64,000 nt of DNA from UMGS1696 sp045643285. GTDB taxonomy: Bacteria > Bacillota > Clostridia > Oscillospirales > CAG-272. Shown here one piece after another: positions 6,413 through 14,747 of the stretch (position 1 is the stretch's first letter; the number at the start of each line of letters is the position of its first letter). The notes under the pieces are model-generated. The model saw only the letters and a list, made by a program, of their open reading frames with translations, was not told the origin of the DNA and did not search any database. The stretch is taken from the NCBI GenBank assembly GCA_045643285.1, contig JAZUKN010000039.1, forward strand, positions 38,440 through 102,439. Reading direction: 5' to 3'. The position numbers and the translations under genes are program-made.

Positions 6413-8992
6413 TCAGAATGAAAAATGATGTTCTCCCGAGCCGCAAAGCTCCGTTTTTGTGCCGAGCGTGACTTTTGCTTCAGTCCCGAACGGTACTCTG
6501 ATCGTCAAATCGACCTTGCCGGCTTTGTCGCGCGTGTAGTCGACTGTTATATCGCCGTGGACAGTTCCGACCTTGCACGACAGCCGTCCGATAAGATCGG
6601 TGAAGAACGGCTTCACGTCGAACGTCTTATATCCGATTCCCGTTCTTTCGATACCCGCGAGGAAGCGGTAGAACCACCCCTCGACGTGTCCCATCATGCA
6701 GTGAAGCTGTGAGTCCTTCATGTCCCACGTTTCAACGAGCGACGTTGCGCCCTGCTCGACGAAATAGAGGTACGACGGCATCGTCTTATTTAACAGCACT
6801 TTCATGAGAGTGTCGATTTTCCCTTCATCCGTCAGCACCCAGATGAGCGGTTTCAGTGCAATTTCGCCCGTCGTGATGTGGTAGTTGGACTTTTCGACTG
6901 CTTCAACGAGCCGGCGCAGTGCGTCTTCGCGCTTGTCTTCGTCGACCATGTCATAATAGAGCGGCGTTGCGTTTGACGCCTGAGAACCCGAACCGAACGT
7001 GCGGTTTTCTTCGTCCCAATACTTTTCGTTAAACGATTTTCTTATGTTTTCGGCAAGTGTGCGGTATTTTTCAGCGTCGTCCGCTTTGCCGATGATCTCG
7101 GCGACCTCTGCGACGGCACCTGCGAGCTGATAATAGGTACAAGATACGATAAGTCCGACGGGTGTGGATTCATCAAACTGCGCCCAGTCGCCAAGCCCGT
7201 GATTCAAGAGGTAGTTTTCGCTCTTCGACGCGAGGTAGTCCATATATCTGACCATTGTCGGGTACGACTGGCGAACGGTGTCGGTGTCGCCGTATGTTTT
7301 ATAAAGATTGAGCGGAACATTGACAGACGCGCCTCCCCATGTGGGGTCATCGCGGAAGCCGTTCCAGAACACGCCGAGCTCCGGACAAATATCCGGCACA
7401 AGTCCGCTCGGGAGCTGTGCGGTAACGGTGTCGTGCGCGCCCTTTTTGAGCCATGTGGACAGATCGAAATTAGCAGAAAGCGAGTCGAACATAAGATTGT
7501 TGACCTCCTGCCAGCCGAGCTTTTCGCGGTGCGGACAGTCGGTGCAGGTTGAATACATATTTGCTTCGATCGAGCGGTCTGTGATGAGGTGAAGCACGTT
7601 GAATACGTTGTTGTCCGTCTCAAATGAGCCTGTTTTGTCATTGTTCGCGCGGATCAGCAGTCCTTTGAAGTTGTCCTTCGTCGGTTCGGGAATACTGCCC
7701 TCTTTTAGTCTGACTTCCATGTATCTGAAGCCGTGGTAGCAGAAGCGCGGCTGCCATTCTTCGACGCCCTCGCCCTTAAAGATATATGTATCGAATATGG
7801 GAGTGCCGGTCGTGCGCTGATCTATTCTGCCCTCGGCGTTCAAAAGCTCCGAATACCAAAATTCGACTGTCGTTCCGCGCGGTGCCGCCATTTTCATATG
7901 CGCAACTCCGGCGAAGTTGCGTCCGAAATCGACGAGCCACACGCCGTCGTCGAATTTCTTTATATCAGCAGGCTCGAGCATTTCGGTCACCGTGAGCGGC
8001 GGATACGGTTTCGAGAACATCCTCTCCGCCATGGGTTTTACAATTCGCACGGGTTTCCACGCCGAGCGATCGTATTCAGCCGTCGAATAACCGGTCAGCT
8101 CGCGTCGTGCGTCGTAGTCCTCACCGCCCGTCCAGCTTGAGAAAACGACAGGTCCTTCGTCGTTGTAAACCCAGCTTTCGTCCGTCGTGAATACGTCTTT
8201 CGTGCCGTCAGTGTACTTTACGGAGAGGTGCATTTTGAACATCAATTCCCCGTAGTTCGGCGTGATCTTTCGGTACTTCACCTGACCGTCGTCCATATAG
8301 TACGCTTTGCCGAGCATCGCGCCGACGGCGTTGTCGCATTTGTTCAGGAGTGACGTAACATCGAAAGTGTTGTACATCACTTCTTTGGCGTAGTCGGTCT
8401 CGCCGGGCTCGTACAGTCCCTCACCGACACGGCTGCCGTTCAGATAAAGCTCGTATATCCCAAGTCCGCAGGCGTAAATCTTTGCGGATTTTACGTTTTT
8501 CCCGTCAGTCAGCGAAAATTTTTTCGAGAACGCCGGAAGCGACGTCTCAACGAACGTCGGCTTTTCGGAATAGTCCTCGCAGGTGCCTGTATAGAACCAC
8601 GTTTTATCTTTAGGCTCGGACGCAGCTATCCACTTCCCCGTGAATTCTGCTTGAGCCAAAAATGCCGTGCCGAACGAAGACACAGCAGAATAATCGCTCC
8701 AATTACCTTGCTCATCGCGGATCTTTACTTTCCAGTAGTATTTTTCATCCGATCCGAGCGGTCTTCCGGCGTATTCAACAAACGTTACTTTATCGGACTC
8801 TACCTCGCCCGAATCCCACATATCGCCGCTTTCGCATTTTTCGTCAGACGACACGACAACTCTGTACGCCGTCTGTTTTTTATTCTGTCCGTCCGACTCC
8901 GTTGTCCACGAGAAAAACGGTTTTTCCGTATCAACGCCGATCGGCTCGGCGAGTGAATTTACTTTAAGTGAAACAAAAATCATTCTGTCCAT
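6413..8992 (-). CDS. Alpha-L-rhamnosidase (GH78)
   Basis: 859 residues. Order of parts follows GH78: an N-terminal beta domain (AEPIGVDTEKPFFSW.., AYRVVVSS), a carbohydrate-binding-like module (AKIYACGLGIYELYLNG), the second beta domain (LEPADIKKF..WLVDFGRNFAG), then the (alpha/alpha)6 catalytic barrel with the family mark CTDCPHREKLGW and DPTWGGASVNVPLNLY. GH78 enzymes cut terminal alpha-L-rhamnose using two glutamates. There is no signal peptide. I chose ATG 8992 because GAGGTG sits 5 bases upstream; a TTG at 9004 in the same frame is weaker. First gene of the GH78-GH127-ASCH operon. Confidence 0.9.
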   Translation of the reverse strand: MDRMIFVSLKVNSLAEPIGVDTEKPFFSWTTESDGQNKKQTAYRVVVSSDEKCESGDMWDSGEVESDKVTFVEYAGRPLGSDEKYYWKVKIRDEQGNWSDYSAVSSFGTAFLAQAEFTGKWIAASEPKDKTWFYTGTCEDYSEKPTFVETSLPAFSKKFSLTDGKNVKSAKIYACGLGIYELYLNGSRVGEGLYEPGETDYAKEVMYNTFDVTSLLNKCDNAVGAMLGKAYYMDDGQVKYRKITPNYGELMFKMHLSVKYTDGTKDVFTTDESWVYNDEGPVVFSSWTGGEDYDARRELTGYSTAEYDRSAWKPVRIVKPMAERMFSKPYPPLTVTEMLEPADIKKFDDGVWLVDFGRNFAGVAHMKMAAPRGTTVEFWYSELLNAEGRIDQRTTGTPIFDTYIFKGEGVEEWQPRFCYHGFRYMEVRLKEGSIPEPTKDNFKGLLIRANNDKTGSFETDNNVFNVLHLITDRSIEANMYSTCTDCPHREKLGWQEVNNLMFDSLSANFDLSTWLKKGAHDTVTAQLPSGLVPDICPELGVFWNGFRDDPTWGGASVNVPLNLYKTYGDTDTVRQSYPTMVRYMDYLASKSENYLLNHGLGDWAQFDESTPVGLIVSCTYYQLAGAVAEVAEIIGKADDAEKYRTLAENIRKSFNEKYWDEENRTFGSGSQASNATPLYYDMVDEDKREDALRRLVEAVEKSNYHITTGEIALKPLIWVLTDEGKIDTLMKVLLNKTMPSYLYFVEQGATSLVETWDMKDSQLHCMMGHVEGWFYRFLAGIERTGIGYKTFDVKPFFTDLIGRLSCKVGTVHGDITVDYTRDKAGKVDLTIRVPFGTEAKVTLGTKTELCGSGEHHFSF

Positions 8993-9023
8993 ATCGCACC
9001 TCAACTTCTGTGATTACAGAAAA

Positions 9024-9052
9024 ATAATACCACAAAGGCGTGAAAAAGTAAA
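9024..9052 (-). promoter_or_regulatory. Promoter of the rhamnosidase operon
   Basis: On the minus strand: TTTACT, a 17-base spacer, TATTAT. The spacer contains CGCCTTTGTG, which also occurs at the same place in the promoter at 24293-24321. Confidence 0.55.
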
Positions 9053-9054
9053 GA

Positions 9055-9093
9055 CAAAAAAGAAAAACGGCATAGGTTTTACCCATGCCGTTG
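9055..9093 (-). terminator. Terminator of the HU gene
   Basis: The minus strand reads ACGGCATGGGT / ACCTATGCCGT around AAA, followed by TTTTTCTTTTTTG. Confidence 0.8.
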
Positions 9094-9113
9094 TCTTTTG
9101 AGTTAAGTGAAGA

Positions 9114-9392
9114 TTACTTGTTGCAAGCGTCCTTGAGAGCCTTGCCGGCCTTGAAAGCGGGAGCCTTGCAAGCTGCGATCTTAACGGACTTGCCTGTCTG
9201 GGGGTTAACACCCTTTCTTGCAGCGCGAGCGCGTACTTCAAATGTACCGAAGCCGATGAGCTGAACCTTGTCGCCCTTTACCATAGCGTCTGTGATAGCT
9301 TCGAATGTTGCCTTTACTGCAGCTTCTGCGTCCTTCTGGGAAAGACCTTCAACCTTTGCTGCTACTGCCTTTACGAGTTCTGTCTTGTTCAT
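9114..9392 (-). CDS. hup: HU family DNA-binding protein
   Basis: 92 residues, the normal HU length. HU is a small dimeric nucleoid protein that bends DNA. Visible marks: MNKTELVKAVAAKVEGLSQKDAEAAVKA at the N-terminus, GDKVQLIGFGTFEVRARAARKG with the IGFGTFEVR signature, NPQTGKSVKI in the DNA-binding arm, and PAFKAGKALKDA at the C-terminus. The start is the ATG at 9392 with CGGAGG upstream; the upstream in-frame codons lie beyond the ribosome site. It has its own promoter and terminator, as expected for an abundant protein. Confidence 0.95.
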   Translation of the reverse strand: MNKTELVKAVAAKVEGLSQKDAEAAVKATFEAITDAMVKGDKVQLIGFGTFEVRARAARKGVNPQTGKSVKIAACKAPAFKAGKALKDACNK

Positions 9393-9460
9393 TGTATTTT
9401 CCTCCGAAAATATATATTTATTGTAGTTTTTGTCCGGATCATTCCCGGGCAACCTATTGT

Positions 9461-9489
9461 ATTATACAATAGTATCTCCGAAATTACAA
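9461..9489 (-). promoter_or_regulatory. Promoter of the HU gene
   Basis: Minus strand: TTGTAA, 17 bases, TATAAT. The -10 lies inside a CTATTGTATAATACAATAG palindrome (about 9454-9472). Confidence 0.75.
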
Positions 9490-9537
9490 TAGTTTTTCAT
9501 AAAATAATACATTTTTTCGGGTATTTTGAGCGGTTGT

Positions 9538-10071
9538 TTACTGTTTTTCCGCGTTATTTCCGTAGCTATCACGCGGTTTTGCCATTGTTTTGTTTGAAAA
9601 CTCCTTTGTTCCCGTCAACTCTTTCAGTACCGTGATAAACGGCGGAAGCGAAAATTCTTCGTCCTCCGCCCCGAGTTCCACCTCAAGCACTGCGAGTCCG
9701 TCGAGAGCATCGCCGCCGATCTCGTGGGGATAAACGTCGATCTCGACAGTGTGGCCTTCATACGGGAATGCGTACCTCGTCTTCGTCAGCTCGGTCGCGC
9801 CTTTTGTGTCACGCAGGACGCGGTACTCCTCCTCGCCTATCTCATATTCGTGCTCCGTGCGGCTGACTGCCGTGATCCTTTTCTTCTCGGTCACGACGAA
9901 CGACACTTTTCCGTTCTCTTCGATCCGTCTGACGCGCTTTTCTTCACCGGTCACGTTGTTTATCATCAGATAAGTCTGCGTGATATGCCTTACCTTGCAT
10001 CCCGGAAGCGACGCGAGCATTTCTGTCTCCGGCAGTTTTATAAGAAATTTTCGCTCTGTCTCGATGTGCAT
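9538..10071 (-). CDS. CYTH domain protein (triphosphate tunnel metalloenzyme)
   Basis: 177 residues. CYTH proteins bind triphosphates inside a beta tunnel; bacterial members act on tripolyphosphate, thiamine triphosphate or, in a few cases, ATP. The E-x-E-x-K signature is at the N-terminus (Glu4, Glu6, Lys8 in HIETERKFLI). The family strands follow: KRVRRI, FVVTEKKR, KTRYAFPYEGHTVEIDVY and LAVLEVEL. AAGGAG precedes the ATG at 10071, and a good promoter lies upstream. It is a single gene; the substrate cannot be decided from sequence. Confidence 0.85.
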   Translation of the reverse strand: MHIETERKFLIKLPETEMLASLPGCKVRHITQTYLMINNVTGEEKRVRRIEENGKVSFVVTEKKRITAVSRTEHEYEIGEEEYRVLRDTKGATELTKTRYAFPYEGHTVEIDVYPHEIGGDALDGLAVLEVELGAEDEEFSLPPFITVLKELTGTKEFSNKTMAKPRDSYGNNAEKQ

Positions 10072-10120
10072 TTTGTCTCCTTTTCAGCATTCCCGTTTAG
10101 TTTCCACTCTGTACTGTATT

Positions 10121-10149
10121 ATTTTACAACAGATACGCAAAAAAGTCAA
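10121..10149 (-). promoter_or_regulatory. Promoter of the CYTH gene
   Basis: Minus strand: TTGACT, 17 bases, TAAAAT. Confidence 0.75.
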
Positions 10150-10235
10150 CTCCGACGCAAATCGTGTACCGTGTAGCAAAGCCGCCTCAGACGGAATAAG
10201 ATATAGTAGTTCAAAAGAAAGGAGGTCAAAACACA

Positions 10236-10394
10236 ATGTGCGGTTGCGGAAATAACAACTCGATCACCTGGATCATCGTTATCATAATCGTTCTGTACGT
10301 TCTCGGCGTGTTCGGCGGAAACCACGGCGGCTGCGGTTGCGGCTGTGACAACGTATTCCCGAGCGATAACGGCTGCGGATGCGGTTGCAGATAA
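10236..10394 (+). CDS. 52-residue Cys/Gly-rich membrane microprotein
   Basis: Not recognised as a named family. A full AAAGGAGGTC site lies 10 bases before the ATG. The product begins with CGCG (Cys2, Cys4), has one hydrophobic helix (residues about 10-26, ITWIIVIIIVLYVLGVF), then GGCGCGC and a final GCGCGC: eight cysteines in all, in CGC pairs on both sides of the membrane span. A terminator follows at once. The design, a single span with glycine and cysteine, recalls small sporulation or coat-associated membrane proteins of Firmicutes, but the role is inference. It is transcribed away from the CYTH gene. Confidence 0.75.
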   Translation: MCGCGNNNSITWIIVIIIVLYVLGVFGGNHGGCGCGCDNVFPSDNGCGCGCR

Positions 10395-10403
10395 CTCAAA
10401 ATA

Positions 10404-10456
10404 AAACAAAATACCTGTCCGGATGAGAATATACTTCTCTTTCGGCAGGTATTTTT
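10404..10456. terminator. Two-way terminator between the microprotein and the sigma-partner gene
   Basis: AATACCTG/CAGGTATT arms with a long inner stem-loop. AAAA precedes and TTTTT follows, so it can end transcripts from both sides. Confidence 0.7.
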
Positions 10457-10475
10457 CTGTCCCTCAGAAAATTTT

Positions 10476-11792
10476 TTACTTTTCTATATCAAAAGATACA
10501 AGGTTATAGTAAGCGATAGTGGTGTTGCGGCATCCGTGTACCACAATTGCCGCGCCACTCTCAAACAGATCCTCGTCGATCAGCCAGCCGAGCGTGAACG
10601 TGACCGTCTCACCCGCGTCGACAAGTATGTCAAATAGGTCTTCCGCTCCGCTTTCACTCATGCAGCTTATATAAACCGGTGTGTTTAAGTAACCGTAATA
10701 TCCGATACGAGGAGCATATTCATTATCTACGCGATAATAAGTCTTTGAGCCAATGTACTGGAGAGACGTGTCAAACGCATATATTTTATCCTTTTCTTTT
10801 CCGGTGTTCGTGTATGTAAAATCGGCAGTTACAAGCATTTTCTTCGATTTGCTTCTCTCTCCGTAGTGCGATATTTTGTCTTCTCCGTTTCCGTACACTA
10901 CTTCCGCACGGTCGTACTCAATGAAATTGCCTTGTCCGTCGGTGAATTCATTGATGACGTCCATTTTACAGTCTTCCGGATCGAGAGCTTTCACATCATA
11001 GGCAACGCTGACAGAATCAACACTCAGCGTATATCTGTCGCGTATGTTTCTGAATACTTCGCCGGCGGTCAGGTAATCGGTAGGGTAACTTTCAGTCTTT
11101 CCATTCCACATCAACGTAACGCTGGGATAGATCGGCACGACTGCGTAAACGTCCGACGTTTCCGTGAGCGTCATTCCCTCGACTATCTTCGTGAGCTCTT
11201 CGTCCATTATTCCTTTGCCGAAACATCCGTAGATGACAAGATCTTCTTCAAGCATAACGTACAGACAGTTTTCGGAATGTGTCTCAGACCTTCTCACGAC
11301 ATACCCCTGATGTCCGCCCGCCGTAAATTCCTCTGCATCAACTGTGTCGGTTATGATATCATCCAGCTCATTCTGCCTGAGATCGCATACGTAAAATTCC
11401 ATCCACCGTCCGTTCTCTACCGAGCCAAAGGAATGCGCCTCGGTTTCGTTCTTCGTCATGTCGTCCGGCATCCAATCGAAATAGAGCTTTACCGCTGTTT
11501 CATCCTCTGTCATATCCCACTTATGCTTGTCGAGGTCCTCTCCGTCGACTTTTTCCGCGATAATCGTCGTCTTGCCGCCCTCTTTTGTCATGTTCATCCG
11601 TGCTACCGCAACAGCCGCACTGACCGAGAGCGCAAGCACCACGGCAAGTGCCGCCGCGAGTACTCCCGCACGGACACGCGGTCTGTGAACGCCGTACGTC
11701 TCTTTTACTTCGCATCCATCAAGAGAGGAGAGCAGCCGCTCTTTTCTGTCGTTGTATCCGTCCGAAAAAATGTGTTTTCCGCTGTTATTCAT
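10476..11792 (-). CDS. Membrane protein paired with an ECF sigma factor (putative anti-sigma)
   Basis: 438 residues. One membrane helix (about residues 42-65, AGVLAAALAVVLALSVSAAVAVA) separates a short cytoplasmic N-terminus (about 40 residues) from a large outside domain of about 370 residues with no family I recognise. It overlaps the ECF sigma gene by 8 bases, so the two are co-translated. The layout, a short inside tail, one span and a large outside part next to an ECF sigma factor, is that of a membrane anti-sigma factor, although no zinc-binding HxxxCxxC motif is visible in the N-terminal tail. The signal it senses is unknown. Confidence 0.6.
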   Translation of the reverse strand: MNNSGKHIFSDGYNDRKERLLSSLDGCEVKETYGVHRPRVRAGVLAAALAVVLALSVSAAVAVARMNMTKEGGKTTIIAEKVDGEDLDKHKWDMTEDETAVKLYFDWMPDDMTKNETEAHSFGSVENGRWMEFYVCDLRQNELDDIITDTVDAEEFTAGGHQGYVVRRSETHSENCLYVMLEEDLVIYGCFGKGIMDEELTKIVEGMTLTETSDVYAVVPIYPSVTLMWNGKTESYPTDYLTAGEVFRNIRDRYTLSVDSVSVAYDVKALDPEDCKMDVINEFTDGQGNFIEYDRAEVVYGNGEDKISHYGERSKSKKMLVTADFTYTNTGKEKDKIYAFDTSLQYIGSKTYYRVDNEYAPRIGYYGYLNTPVYISCMSESGAEDLFDILVDAGETVTFTLGWLIDEDLFESGAAIVVHGCRNTTIAYYNLVSFDIEK

Positions 11793-12297
11793 GTTTTATC
11801 CCCCTGTTCTTTTCGTTTTCAAGTAAGTCCGCGAGCATTTTTTTCGCACGTTCAATCCTTTTCTTCACGCAAGACGGGCTGATTTTAAGCACTGCCGCAG
11901 TTTCGTCCGTCGACAGACCGACGACAAACCGCAGTTTCACCGCCTGTGCGTACTTTTCGGGCAAGAACGCTATTATTCCGTCGACGTTATCTCCGTCAGT
12001 GAAGAACTCGCTCTCAGCCGTCACCGCTTTTTCGTCAAGCTCTTCGCACCGTTCTGTCTCGCGTTTTCTTTTCCGGTACATATCTATTGCCGTCGATTTG
12101 ACCGCTCGTTTTGCGTACGCCTCCGCAGAAGAAGATAAAGGTTCTTTAATCCGACCACTGTTATGTATCAGCCTCACAAAAGCATCATGAACTGCATCTT
12201 CCGCCGCAAACTCATCTCTTAGAACAGCGTACGCGATCCGATACATTTCCTGCTCGTATAACTCATACATTTCTTCGATCTTTTCGCGTTCGTTCAT
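11785..12297 (-). CDS. ECF-type RNA polymerase sigma factor
   Basis: 170 residues, normal for the class. Region 2 is MYELYEQEMYRIAYAVLRDEFAAEDAVHDAFVRLI, which melts and reads the -10. Region 4 is LPEKYAQAVKLRFVVGLSTDETAAVLKISPSCVKKRIERAKKML, whose helix-turn-helix reads the -35. AAGGAGGTG lies before the ATG at 12297; the longer frame has no ribosome site and crosses the promoter region. The following membrane gene overlaps by 8 bases and is the likely anti-sigma partner. Confidence 0.9.
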   Translation of the reverse strand: MNEREKIEEMYELYEQEMYRIAYAVLRDEFAAEDAVHDAFVRLIHNSGRIKEPLSSSAEAYAKRAVKSTAIDMYRKRKRETERCEELDEKAVTAESEFFTDGDNVDGIIAFLPEKYAQAVKLRFVVGLSTDETAAVLKISPSCVKKRIERAKKMLADLLENEKNRGIKHE

Positions 12298-12323
12298 ACC
12301 GCAGCACCTCCTTCCGTTATTTT

Positions 12324-12343
12324 TGAACCGGTTCACTGTATAT
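12324..12343 (-). promoter_or_regulatory. Palindrome upstream of the ECF sigma gene
   Basis: TGAACCGGTTCA (12324-12335) is a perfect 12-base palindrome between the sigma start and an AT-rich TATATA. It could be an operator or an ECF-type -35 element (TGAAC). Function inferred from place only. Confidence 0.35.
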
Positions 12344-12371
12344 AACGATCCCGAATGGGTAAAAGTGACAA

Positions 12372-12402
12372 AAAGCCCACGGATTTTCTCCGCAGGCTTT
12401 TG
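12372..12402 (-). terminator. Terminator of the GH101-like gene
   Basis: Minus strand: AAAAGCCTGCGGA / TCCGTGGGCTTTT with a GAAAA loop, followed by further T residues. Confidence 0.75.
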
Positions 12403-12403
12403 T

Positions 12404-13801
12404 TTATTCGAGGATAAGCGGTCTTTCCGCTTCGTTTGCTTCAAATTCGAGCAGGCCGTCTTTGACTACGACAGTTGTCGCGTCGTCCGACAGTCCGTCT
12501 GTCGTCATCTCGCGGACCGTGAATTTCGTGCCTTCTTCGATACCGTATGCCGTCTTTACGTCGAACGAGAATTTACCTGTCTCCGTCGAGAAGAAATAGT
12601 ATTTCCCCCGTGTCGTGCTGACGAGCGGCAGGAACATAGCACAGCCGTAACTGACAGTCGCGCCGTTTTTTGTGATCTTGTATTCGGTGTCGGTGACAAC
12701 TCCGTCCGAGAAATACGCTCTCGTGAGTCCCGACACTATCTCTACGCGCTCCCTGTCAAGCGAGTTCAGGTATTTCTGTCGTAAATCGCGGAAGTACGTA
12801 TTGCCAAGACATTCTTTCTGCCAGCCGTCTTTGTTCATGCCGAGCATCACTTCAAGATGGAAGCTGGCTCCGAACAGCGAGCCGTACGATGCGGCATCCC
12901 AGCCTCTGAACATTCTGCTCGGAAGAATGCCGACGAGAAGCGATGCCGGTCTGTCGATATAGTCCTGCAAACTCTGCGAGAAATGAAGTGCAAGCGGCTG
13001 AAGTCCGATGCAGTGATCAGTGCAGGGAATGTACGTTCCGCCGCTTTCAAAATACACAAGCTCCGACGTTACGTCTATTCCGTGTGCGCGGAAGTAGCGG
13101 AAGATCTTGCATCTTGCCGCCGCCATTTCCTCGAACGTGTGTCCGTGCCCGGGATCGGGATCCTGGCGAACGAGGAATGCGTCAATGTGAATAGTGCCTG
13201 CTCTCTCGATCGGGAATAGCTCACACAACTCGTCGATACGCTTTGCGGTGTAGCCGGTGTTCCATTCGTCGACGAGGTTCACGCAGTACCCCTGCATTCC
13301 GCCCCACACACCGCTTTTTTTGAGCGATCCGTCTTTTTCTGTGGCGATCAGACCGTGCTCGACGTATTCGTCCCACAGCGGACTGTCCGGGTATGCCTCG
13401 CTCATATTAATATGGAAGCTGACGGTAGTATTGTACTTGAAAGCCTCGTCCATCAGCCAAAGCAGGCTTTCGCGTGCATTCTTGTCGCAGTCGCGCTTTG
13501 CGGCGGCATTGACCTCGTGGAACGCGGGATATTTGCTGTCGTGACCGTTATACTGCCAGCCGACGAGATAGACGATCTTCTTCTCTCCGAGCGTGATTCT
13601 GTCGACTTTTTTGATGATCTCGAGTGCTTCCTCGAAAGTGTGGTGGATCGTTGTTTCCGTCCCGTCAGCACTCCGCGTTGCGATCAGAATTTTGTATGTG
13701 AATGTATATCTGTAGTCGTGGATATACGGCAGTTCGGGTGCTCGGGTGGCACGCCAATCGTACTCCTCGCCGCTTATCTTCGTGTAATCGAATTTGCTCA
13801 T
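12404..13801 (-). CDS. GH101-like glycoside hydrolase
   Basis: 465 residues with no signal peptide. It resembles the catalytic barrel of endo-alpha-N-acetylgalactosaminidases (GH101), which release Gal-GalNAc from mucin-type glycans. Seen: KKIVYLVGWQYNGHDSKYPA (about 74-93), SFHINMSEAYPDSP (128-141), IHIDAFLV with Asp207 as the likely nucleophile, and TSELVYFESGG with Glu247 as the likely acid/base. Genuine GH101 enzymes are far larger, secreted and multi-domain; this is a bare barrel plus a C-terminal beta region. It may therefore act inside the cell on small sugars, or belong to a related uncharacterised family. CGGAGG precedes ATG 13801. Confidence 0.6.
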   Translation of the reverse strand: MSKFDYTKISGEEYDWRATRAPELPYIHDYRYTFTYKILIATRSADGTETTIHHTFEEALEIIKKVDRITLGEKKIVYLVGWQYNGHDSKYPAFHEVNAAAKRDCDKNARESLLWLMDEAFKYNTTVSFHINMSEAYPDSPLWDEYVEHGLIATEKDGSLKKSGVWGGMQGYCVNLVDEWNTGYTAKRIDELCELFPIERAGTIHIDAFLVRQDPDPGHGHTFEEMAAARCKIFRYFRAHGIDVTSELVYFESGGTYIPCTDHCIGLQPLALHFSQSLQDYIDRPASLLVGILPSRMFRGWDAASYGSLFGASFHLEVMLGMNKDGWQKECLGNTYFRDLRQKYLNSLDRERVEIVSGLTRAYFSDGVVTDTEYKITKNGATVSYGCAMFLPLVSTTRGKYYFFSTETGKFSFDVKTAYGIEEGTKFTVREMTTDGLSDDATTVVVKDGLLEFEANEAERPLILE

Positions 13802-13831
13802 AGAAACCTCCGATATGTTATATTCAATGTA

Positions 13832-13860
13832 ATTATCTCATCCAACCGTATTATTGTCAA
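13832..13860 (-). promoter_or_regulatory. Promoter of the GH101-like gene
   Basis: Minus strand: TTGACA, 17 bases, GATAAT. Confidence 0.75.
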
Positions 13861-13942
13861 GGCAAAACTCCGCCGAAAATGATTGGATCATACTCTTTGC
13901 CGTTTTTTTACTGATAAGTGATCCTCGGACGCAAAATCCGGA

Positions 13943-14380
13943 CTATTCTATCCATTCAAATTCCACATAATCCGCGTCAAGCTCCAGCACGATACTGCAA
14001 AAAGACCACAGTCTTACGATGACCGAACGGTATCCGACATTGTGATAGAGATATTCGAGCCTTTCTTTCGGGAGATCGACCAATGTTTTATATAGCTTTT
14101 TTTGAGGTGTTTCCACGAAGACTGCTGACCTGTGGAACAGTATTCCCGGTCTTTTTCGGAAATACAAACCGACATCGTCCAGCCCGTCAGGCAGATGAAA
14201 TCTGATTATCAATGATCTGGCGTTCGGTCTGATCTCCTTTGCCGAGTCGTGATATGATATATCGTCCTCGAAGACAAAATACAGGTTCTCTTCATCGGAA
14301 CGTATCTCTTTGATGACAAAGTCATGCGGAACGGGAATCGTCGGCAACACCGGTTTGTCGAGATAAAATATTTCTTTCAA
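13943..14380 (-). CDS. Hypothetical protein
   Basis: 145 residues; I do not recognise the family. It is a soluble, beta-rich, acidic protein with no signal peptide or membrane span. The start is TTG at 14380, because GGAGG sits 6 bases before it; a TTG at 14398 in the same frame lies upstream of that site and is rejected. It stands between the GH101-like gene and the end of the opp operon, on the same strand, with terminator-like sequence before it, so it probably has its own short transcript. Confidence 0.65.
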   Translation of the reverse strand: MKEIFYLDKPVLPTIPVPHDFVIKEIRSDEENLYFVFEDDISYHDSAKEIRPNARSLIIRFHLPDGLDDVGLYFRKRPGILFHRSAVFVETPQKKLYKTLVDLPKERLEYLYHNVGYRSVIVRLWSFCSIVLELDADYVEFEWIE

Positions 14381-14403
14381 CGTTTTACCTCCGTTCAATA
14401 ATC

Positions 14404-14471
14404 AAAATAAAACAAAAACGGGATCTGCCAAAAAACTCACGTATTAGCATGAGATATCGGCAAATCCCGTC
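14404..14471 (-). terminator. Terminator of the opp operon
   Basis: Minus strand: ACGGGAT..TGCC pairs with GGCA..ATCCCGT around a second small stem (CTCATGCTAATACGTGAG), followed by TTTTTGTTTTATTTT. Confidence 0.75.
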
Positions 14472-14477
14472 GATGTA

Positions 14478-14747
14478 TTACCTTGTTACAAGCCAGAAAT
14501 AGAGCATAACAAGCCCGAACGACGCGCACATGACTGCGAGTCCGATGAGGAACGCAGGAAGCATGGCACGGTATGCGCCTTTTATCATCGCGCGTCTTTC
14601 TGCGCGCGAGATGTTCAGCCCGTTTATTTCTTTTCTCCGCTGTTTTTCTTCGGGAGAGATATATCCGGGCATTCCCTCGAGGTTCATATTGGCAACAGTA
14701 ACGTCGCTGTATTCGTCAAGGCTGTCTGTTTTCTTTCTTTTTTTCAT
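14478..14747 (-). CDS. Small membrane protein at the end of the opp operon
   Basis: 89 residues, family not recognised. A basic N-terminus (KKRKK), a charged middle (PEEKQRRKEINGLNISRAERR), then one C-terminal membrane helix (about 62-86, PAFLIGLAVMCASFGLVMLYF). Its ATG overlaps the oppF stop as TAATG, so it is translated with the transporter and is probably an accessory or assembly factor. The NMNLEGMPGY stretch looks conserved rather than random. Confidence 0.7.
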   Translation of the reverse strand: MKKRKKTDSLDEYSDVTVANMNLEGMPGYISPEEKQRRKEINGLNISRAERRAMIKGAYRAMLPAFLIGLAVMCASFGLVMLYFWLVTR

